Source: Angiostrongylus vasorum (lineage: Eukaryota > Nematoda > Chromadorea > Rhabditida > Metastrongylidae). Taken from it: 64,000 nt of DNA. Location: positions 682,001 through 746,000 of the forward strand of contig JADANN010000433.1 in the NCBI GenBank assembly GCA_018806985.1. The letters are read 5' to 3'. Position 1 is the first letter of the stretch. The number at the start of each line of letters is the position of its first letter. A program made the translations under genes and the position numbers. This document shows positions 57,665 to 64,000 of the stretch, in pieces. The notes beneath the pieces are model-generated. The model searched no databases. It saw nothing but the letters and a program-made list of their open reading frames with translations, and was not told where the DNA came from.

Positions 57665-60240
57665 CTATCAGTGATTTCAAGGTGAGGCTAAAATTCAACG
57701 TTTTTACCCTCCCAGACAAGTAGAGGACCAACAAGCAACGCAGAAAGGCAGGTGGCTCGGTTAGCCTAAGGCTCAAAGCTTCGAGCGTTTAATCAAACCC
57801 ATTTGTGAAAGCGAACGAACTGGCTGATTATTTCTTTCTTTTTCGCCAGTCCCCCTTACTACACAGTCCTTTATTATAGCCCAATCCAGTTTTTTTTTAA
57901 AAATATTTTACCTCCGAAAAACTGCTACACCTGGATATATTCCATGAATATAAGGTCGCCGATTGTGAATCTATCGATTTCAGTCATCGAATCTTCTGAT
58001 TGGTGACAATTCATCCTACGTGACAATCTACGTCTATTTTCTACTTATGGTTAGTTTAACTGATAATTCGCAACGAAAGTAATCCGCGAAGTTGCCGTTT
58101 TTATAGCTGACGTTAGAACAGGAGAGCGAAATTTATATTCTTACGAGAAATATTCGTAGTCTCTATAAGATCAAAAAAATATCCATCAGGATGTCAATCT
58201 GTAAAACGATAAAATGATAAGGGCTAAGTAATACTGAGGCGGAAAAAAAGAACTCGCGTTGATTACAGCCTCGACAGCAAAACATAGGACCACATCATTG
58301 GTAAGATAAACAGTTGATCGTCTTCGGTAGCTGTTCTTCATTTGTTCTCATTTAACCAAAAAGTGCAGCTCTTTTAGAAAATCATGATTGTTCTGATGAT
58401 GATCGGATGGTATGGACATATGAGGATGCCGCCGACATTGTCAACGATGACGTTCGACGGTGAAGCCCGTCCAAATTCTTCACTTCCATCGGTAAAGCCG
58501 ACAAAAAATAACGAAAACCCTGCAAAAGCCTTCACTAAGAAACAAGACTTGTGAAACACCTCATCTTCATAGAAGAACACAGTACCGTTGAGTTACAATA
58601 GAAGTACAACGTTTTAACATCGATGTGTGAGCTCATTAATAAAGATTTTCATTCCATTTTAGATCTAATAACAACGGAACAACGTAGTAGTGATTTGTCG
58701 AACAGCAGACAATATTTATTCAATATGATTCCACATGATGACCTAAGATCACATGTGCGGTACTCACCACTTCCCTCATTCGATTATTCTTCTCGCATCA
58801 ACGAAGATCTTTGGATTTTCGTGCGGATTTCGCTGATGCTCGACTATTTCAGATGTTCCTTACCAATGTCATGGAATGCTGGTTGAGTCGATTGTCTCCG
58901 AAATTCTATAAGTAGCCATGCTGACGAGTGCTTAAGTTTTTGCGGATTGGAGGGAGCTTCCTGACATTGTCTGATGCAAATTCCTTGACTCAGGATAGAT
59001 GGGAGGTGTAATGGATCTGATGTGGACTCAAACCACGTTGGTTTGCGTAGTAAACGGTTTCACTATTACTGCGCTGCTCTTGCACCGTCTCAAGCTCCAT
59101 TCTTGACGCCTAACACTAGTCCTTCTTCATTTTTCATGAAAATGATTCCGGAAGGGCATACGTCCACATGCCCAAGGAATATCGAGAGAACAATGGAATT
59201 TGCTTAATTGTTGCTTCATGCCCGAACACATCAGTAAGATCTCGATTTGATTCGTCACATGAGGATTGCTGTGTGAACTCCGCTCTTTCTTCCAACGTAC
59301 AGAACATCACAGTGTTAGTTGGAAGTTCATTATTCTTGGTCTCCTTCTTGAGATGGTGTCAATTGCTTGCCACCGAGTTTTGATGACACTCTTCATGAAA
59401 TGAGGTCTGAGCACAGCCTACATAAAACACCACCGGAGGCGTTCATCATCCTTGCCGATTGGATAAAGGTTTTTCACCTTCCGAAAAGCTTTCTCCTAGG
59501 TCAACAGCGATTCCTGGCAAAAGTTTATTCTCAAGCAGATTTGCCGAAATCTATTTCAGCTTAGATGAGCTCTGCCGGAAAAGAATATTCCGATATTAGT
59601 AGCAATTTGACAACAAAGAACACTCCCTCGTCACAAGGTGCCAGTCTTCCTGCATTTCACCTTTAAAGTATGTTGCCTTCGTTGTTACGAATAAACAGCG
59701 CTAGAGACAAACAACGGAAAAGATTCATGAAGTTATATGACAACAGTTAAATAGGAAGCCACCCAAAGGGAGGTCAGTTTTCCAAAACAAATTGTTCTAG
59801 TATTTAATCTTGTAGCAGGAAAAAGCTCACAGAGAAGAATGCTACTGGCAATACCTCACCAGTAACAGATCCTCACTGTGAAAAGTACTACCAGTTTTTC
59901 ATGGTCTCAGTCAGACTAGAAGAATGAGGATACAGAATCCCGCGAATTTTCTGCACCAATGACTCCTGAGATTAGTTGAGTGATGCTTCGATTACAGCAG
60001 AATAGACAGAATCCATCTGATAGTTAGCTAAGAAATCGAAAAAATTCCCTACATAGTCGTACCTCGACGGAAATCGCATTTACATAAGTTTTACTCTCCC
60101 ATAAAGGAAATCGAATCGTTTAATACTAACGAAATACACCTCCGTTAGATCGAACTTACAGCTACTGTTACCTGTTGACAAGTGTGACAGAGCACGCAAG
60201 AGAAGCAAGTACCTTAAGCTTTCCTGGTGAGTGATTAACT
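57665..60240. other. Spacer with unsupported ORFs
   Basis: An 87-codon ORF at 58623-58886 and others near 59000-59560 were examined; no family was recognised and no convincing exon chain could be built. Confidence 0.3.
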
Positions 60241-60290
60241 CTTCCTGATGAAGGCGATATCTTCCTCAAAACGTTGACTCAAAAGAGTGT
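60240..60290 (+). ncRNA. Hammerhead-like remnant
   Basis: CTGATGA at 60245-60251 is followed by AGG..CCT and then CAAAACGTTGACTC, where GAAACGTTAGCC is expected. Stem I is weak. Probably a decayed copy. Confidence 0.3.
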
Positions 60291-60294
60291 GCTA

Positions 60295-60915
60295 CTTGGT
60301 CCAGGCCATTCCATGGCGATTACAAAGTAGAAGTTTCTTCAGAACAAGGAGCTTTTTATATCATCTGACGAAGATTGGCAAGGCCAGTTTTTCCAAGTAC
60401 GAAGAAGCTCGAGTCTTTTCGTAGGATCTTCACGACCCCCAAATATCAGCATTCCACAAAAATTTGAGTTTCACAAACCGAAAGGAACAAAAAAGTAAGA
60501 CCATAACTGGTACAACATGCCAGTTGTACTTAGAGCTAATCCATCTGAAAAAAGTTCAAAATCTAGGAGGCCAAGACCACTAAATTAAACAGCCGGATCG
60601 GCAAAAAACCCTAGTTTTCAAAACGAAAGAGGTAATAACACCGTACCTGGTGTATCTTACTAGAGCAACATTGGCCAAAGGAAGAAATCCACGCGATCAC
60701 TTGCGCCTTGCCAATGAATTTATGCCGGCGACACGCCAAACTACAATGCATTTGTACGCGGGAAATCCGATGGGCGTCGAACCGCGTCTTCGAAAATGCT
60801 ATCATTGTAGGTAGTACTGTGGCTTTCTTCTTCTTTTTTTTTCGAACTGAATGATTTGTGGCAAGTCTTACCTTTAATTTGCTAACTAAATTACTATGCG
60901 TTACTAATGCTGATG
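60295..60915. other. Spacer, no gene recognised
   Basis: Unsupported short ORFs only. Confidence 0.3.
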
Positions 60916-60920
60916 TAGAG

Positions 60921-61187
60921 GAAGCATGTAGTGTGTTGGTTAAAGGCGCTCTGCAATACACATGGGATCGGTCCTCGCGCTTCCGGCCCGCCAAGCCTTC
61001 CATCCGTTCGGAGTCGGGGCAAATTGGTACCAGGCTTGTTTAGGGGGATAGCAGCACTGGCCCGATACATCGGTAGGCCACCGCGAGTCATTGCGTAGAC
61101 CAGATATGCACTCAGTCACCTCCAAACGATGCTGAAGTCGAATGCATGGCGTTGATCAACGCCGAAAGCTTTACCCTTTTTATTATT
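60921..61187 (+). repeat. SINE-like family A copy
   Basis: Head GCATGTAGTGTGTTGGTTAAA and ATGGGATCGGTCC, body CAAGCCTTCCATCCGTTCGG and CACCGCGAGTCATTGCGTAG, tail CCGAAAGCTTTACCC. Full-length; about 180 bp upstream of the lem-2-like TATA box. Confidence 0.8.
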
Positions 61188-61370
61188 AATGCTGACTTTG
61201 ATATGCCATATGAAGTTAATCGACATTTTGTTATCGAAGGTTTGTACTGTATCAAATGGGTGCCACTAGATGGTTTGACCATTGTGGCTTTGCTCTTGGA
61301 TTGTGTAGTATATTCTTTACGGATAGCCGTGTACGAGAACTATTTCTAATCGATAATTTGAACAAGTCGC

Positions 61371-61378
61371 TATAAAAG
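61371..61378 (+). promoter_or_regulatory. TATA box of lem-2-like gene
   Basis: TATAAAAG is followed about 45 bp later by a possible donor (CTTAGT/GTAAGT at 61419-61424). A 5' UTR exon could therefore be spliced to the acceptor at 61908. The TATA is clear; the 5' UTR intron is inferred. Confidence 0.5.
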
Positions 61379-61897
61379 CCAGGACGGGAAAGTTCCACTT
61401 TTTCCTCCGTATTCACTTAGTGTAAGTTTTTCTATTGTTTTCTTTCTATCCATTACTTTGCGGCTTACTTTTCCCGTAGGTGGTTGTTATGACTTTACAG
61501 ATTTTGTAGTATTAATGATTTTTAAGGTTCTTATGGTTAGTCTTTAGGGTTAAGGTTCTTTCTCCTAGGCTGAGTTTGCTGAGAATTCGTCACCTGTACT
61601 ATGCCACAATGAGTAATACTTCTTGAAAAGAGCCTGATGTACTGTTCTGTTTGTTGTTCCTCGTCATCAGCTTCCAATATTTTGGATCAACCTTACAAAG
61701 TAGTTTGGAAGACCAGCTTTGAAAAGATCGACTTATTGTAAGCTTTAATCTGAAGGACTGGAGGTTAACTGCAAACTCAGATAGTCTTTGTTTCATTTCC
61801 TCCTCACTTGGTAATGTTCTTAAGTGTTTTAATCTTTTCTGGTTTCTTTCTCTTTCCCTCTTTCTCTTCGCTTACATTTTCTTCACTTACTTACCTA

Positions 61898-61908
61898 TTT
61901 TCTCTCAG
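61898..61908 (+). promoter_or_regulatory. Splice acceptor directly before lem-2 start
   Basis: TTTTCTCTCAG abuts the ATG at 61909. A leader is joined here, either a spliced leader by trans-splicing or a 5' UTR exon. Confidence 0.7.
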
Positions 61909-64000
61909 ATGAAAGACATCGCCTCGCTTTCGGATTCTGAACTACGTGATGAACTCGTTAAATACAATGTTAGTGTGGGACCCATTCTTGGAACAACACG
62001 TTCACTTTATGAGAAGAAACTTTTCAAACTAATAAAGGAGGGATCTTCAAAAGCTGATTCCGCTCACCCTCAGAAGGAAAAGGTAACTTAGACGTTTGTC
62101 CTTTAATTTTTTTTTCTTTTTCTTTAAATCTGATTGGGTACTAGTTGTTTTATAAACTAAGCTGTTCGAACTCTCTGTTCCTTTTTCTTTGTTTTTATGG
62201 TTCTTATTCAGTTGAGGCGAATGTAGCGCAGTGGTGAATCCTTCCATCCCTACGGGGTCGGCAAATTGATACCGGACATCTGTGGGAGGATAGCAGCACT
62301 GTGTCGATACATCGATAGGTCACCGCGAGTCATTGTAAAGGACACATATGCATTCAGTAACCTCCAATGGTGCTTAATGGAATCGAATACATGCCGCAAC
62401 CCTCAGGGATAGATCAATACCCAGAGCTCTGTCCTTTATCGTTTATTCAGTTGTAACTGGTTCTAATAGATTTATGATGTTCATCACGATTAAATTGCTT
62501 CCTCGTCGACGTCCACATGTACAGGTTGAGTTGCTCAAACTCAGATTTAGTCGTATATAACTTTAGAAGTTCTTCCTAGACATCTCCACCTATAAAGCAT
62601 TCTTCGTCGCCATCAAAATCACCATCACGAGCTCCGCTCACACTACGTACTGCCGCTCAGAGTACTCGTCGTAAGACTGCAAGATCGGAGAGTGAAGAGG
62701 GTTCAGATGAAGAACCAGTCGTTAATTCAGCCTTTGGTAAGCCACTTACTTCAACTCCTAATTCAGCTGATGAAGATGCTTCGTTTGCGCCATCAATTCC
62801 GTCCAGACAGACTGTTAGGTCAAGTGAAAGGTAAATTACTAGCAATATGCCTCATTTGTTAGCTTCTTGAGCTGTTTTGAGCTGCATCTTGTTCTAATTA
62901 AAACGTTTGACGGGACGTAGTTGTAGACGCTTTAATACAACAACTTCATCGACTGTACCACGTTCGACAACTCAAATTGCTCATGGATATGGAGGTGATC
63001 AACCTGGATCTACTCCTCCTCGAAGAACTGTTCTTCCCAAGTAAGAATTTGTAGTAATTTGTTGGAAACATTATTGTCGCCAGTTTGTGAAAATATGAGT
63101 TTGACATAAGATGTATTTACAACGTATCTTAACCTACTTGTTCATTCATGACATCCTTATAAGTGTTGAAGCTTCTTTCTCTACAATTTATGTTACCAAA
63201 CTCTAGGACTCCACCACGCCCTTCGACACGCGTAACAACAACAACGTCTTACACATTGTCTCAAGACTCCGATCGCAGTGGGCTTTTTAACAAAAGCAAT
63301 AAGACTGCTTTCGGAATCAGTTCAGTTGGTATGTCGAAAGTCTTTTGATATTTAGCAGCTTTTTCAGCGCATTTACTGAAAGTTCTTATTGCTATACCTA
63401 TTGTTGTCCCCTTAGTATATCCTCTGCAGTTTATCGCTGTATTATTTTCTAAGATATCAAAGTGATGAGAAAGGCTTGATCTAGATTCTCGTGGTTTACT
63501 TGATTTGGGAAACACGACTAGTAACGGCGATGATGATGACGATGGTCAAGAGTCGAGTCGCTATATTTATACCACTAGAACTACAGGTCCTGAAAGACGG
63601 TCTCCGTTGCGCAAAGCTTGGGATAGCGTTCTTGGATACGATTTTAAAGCAGGAAAAGTGCCAGGGTCCCAGTATGAGCTTCGTCACGGGTCAACTACAA
63701 CTCGTGTTGATCGAGATCCTCGAACCGGAAGAATTCGAGTGCAGCAACACAGTATCGGAAGGTGAGTCTTCGGCTTTTTCTTCTGCAGTAAGCTTTTTTA
63801 GGTATTATTTGTCAACAGGGTGTAAGGGTTATGTTTAGTAGCTACAAAGGTTACCTATCCATTGTAATTCCACTAATCTAGAGAGTGACGTTATAAAAAA
63901 ATTCGTCATTCGTCAATGTTTCCTGTTACGGTTACATCATGGGTTCGTATTTCCTGGAATGTTTAGATTGTTTTCAGTCATTAAAGTTCTTATCCATCGT
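61909..64000 (+). CDS. lem-2: LEM-domain inner nuclear membrane protein (LEM-2-like), 5' part
   Basis: Anchors chromatin to the inner nuclear membrane by binding BAF with its LEM domain. Exons, all phase-consistent: 61909-62082, 62580-62830, 62927-63040, 63207-63328, 63485-63761, and tentatively 63967-64000. That gives 312 residues before the last piece. Residues 1-45 are a LEM domain: LSDSELRDEL, then VGPI, then TTRSLYEKKLFKL. The rest is a Ser/Thr/Pro/Arg-rich linker with VTTTTSYTLS, an acidic DDDDD run and a YIYTTRTTGPERRSPLRKAW block. Emerin is about half this length and reaches its membrane helix sooner, so LEM-2 fits better; the membrane helices and MAN1-type C-terminus would lie beyond the window. 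Intron 1 contains a SINE. Confidence 0.85.
62213..62452 (+). repeat. SINE-like family A copy in lem-2 intron 1
   Basis: GAATGTAGCGCAGTGG head, GGGGTCGGCAAATTG, CACCGCGAGTCATTGTAAAG, tail AGAGCTCTGTCCTTTATC. Sense orientation; part of the head-proximal region is deleted. Confidence 0.75.

Noticed and set aside
58853..58915. Possible 20-residue terminal exon after a CTATTTCAG acceptor
   Set aside because: Protein-like in sound but very short, with competing open frames and no upstream exon to join.
1..64000. CRISPR array or bacterial operon features
   Set aside because: No regularly spaced direct repeats; introns and retroelements show a eukaryotic genome.

Overview
The window reads as genomic DNA of a parasitic clade V nematode, most like a hookworm or other strongylid. 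The signs are three cuticle collagens of nematode type, short introns with TTTCAG-like acceptors, a nematode LEM-2-like nuclear envelope gene, and dense nematode-style RTE and Penelope-like retroelements. The species is inferred from gene style only. Every confident single-copy gene is on the + strand. Genes fill a minority of the sequence; the rest is AT-rich spacer packed with decayed repeats.

Layout. 1-13.8 kb: no convincing protein gene; SINE-like copies, hammerhead-bearing fold-back repeats and an AT microsatellite. 13.87-14.86, 19.66-20.67 and 32.51-34.37 kb: three paralogous cuticle collagens, each with a TATA box. The first is intact. The second and third each carry two +1 homopolymer frameshifts although their C-terminal domains remain recognisable. 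24.4-27.6 kb: a Penelope-like element (PLE) on the minus strand between two direct terminal repeats. 28.0-30.5 kb: a decayed RTE-clade LINE. 34.6-41 kb: a patchwork of PLE scraps, two SINE-like families, an inverted-repeat family and a tRNA-Gly(CCC)-like gene. 42.4-45.3 kb: the 3' exons of an unidentified single-pass membrane protein. 46.9-48.3 kb: a rearranged PLE cut by a SINE. 50.0-56.8 kb: a gene whose last two exons encode an AMPK-beta-like glycogen-binding (CBM48) module; its largest intron holds repeats and a third PLE copy. 57.1-57.3 kb: a two-exon 45-residue ORF. 61.4 kb to the end: promoter and first five or six exons of a LEM-2-like inner nuclear membrane protein, running off the window.

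The most interesting signal is a set of small catalytic-RNA-like modules scattered through the repeats. Each has a CUGANGA core, a short stem II, GAAA, a palindromic ACGU stem III and a GUC or GUU cleavage triplet, closed by a complementary stem I. They match minimal (dimer-type) hammerhead ribozymes. They sit in the terminal repeats of the three PLE copies here and also occur alone or as inverted pairs away from any PLE reading frame. The best copy, at 18523-18564, keeps every core base, and stem II pairs change together between copies.
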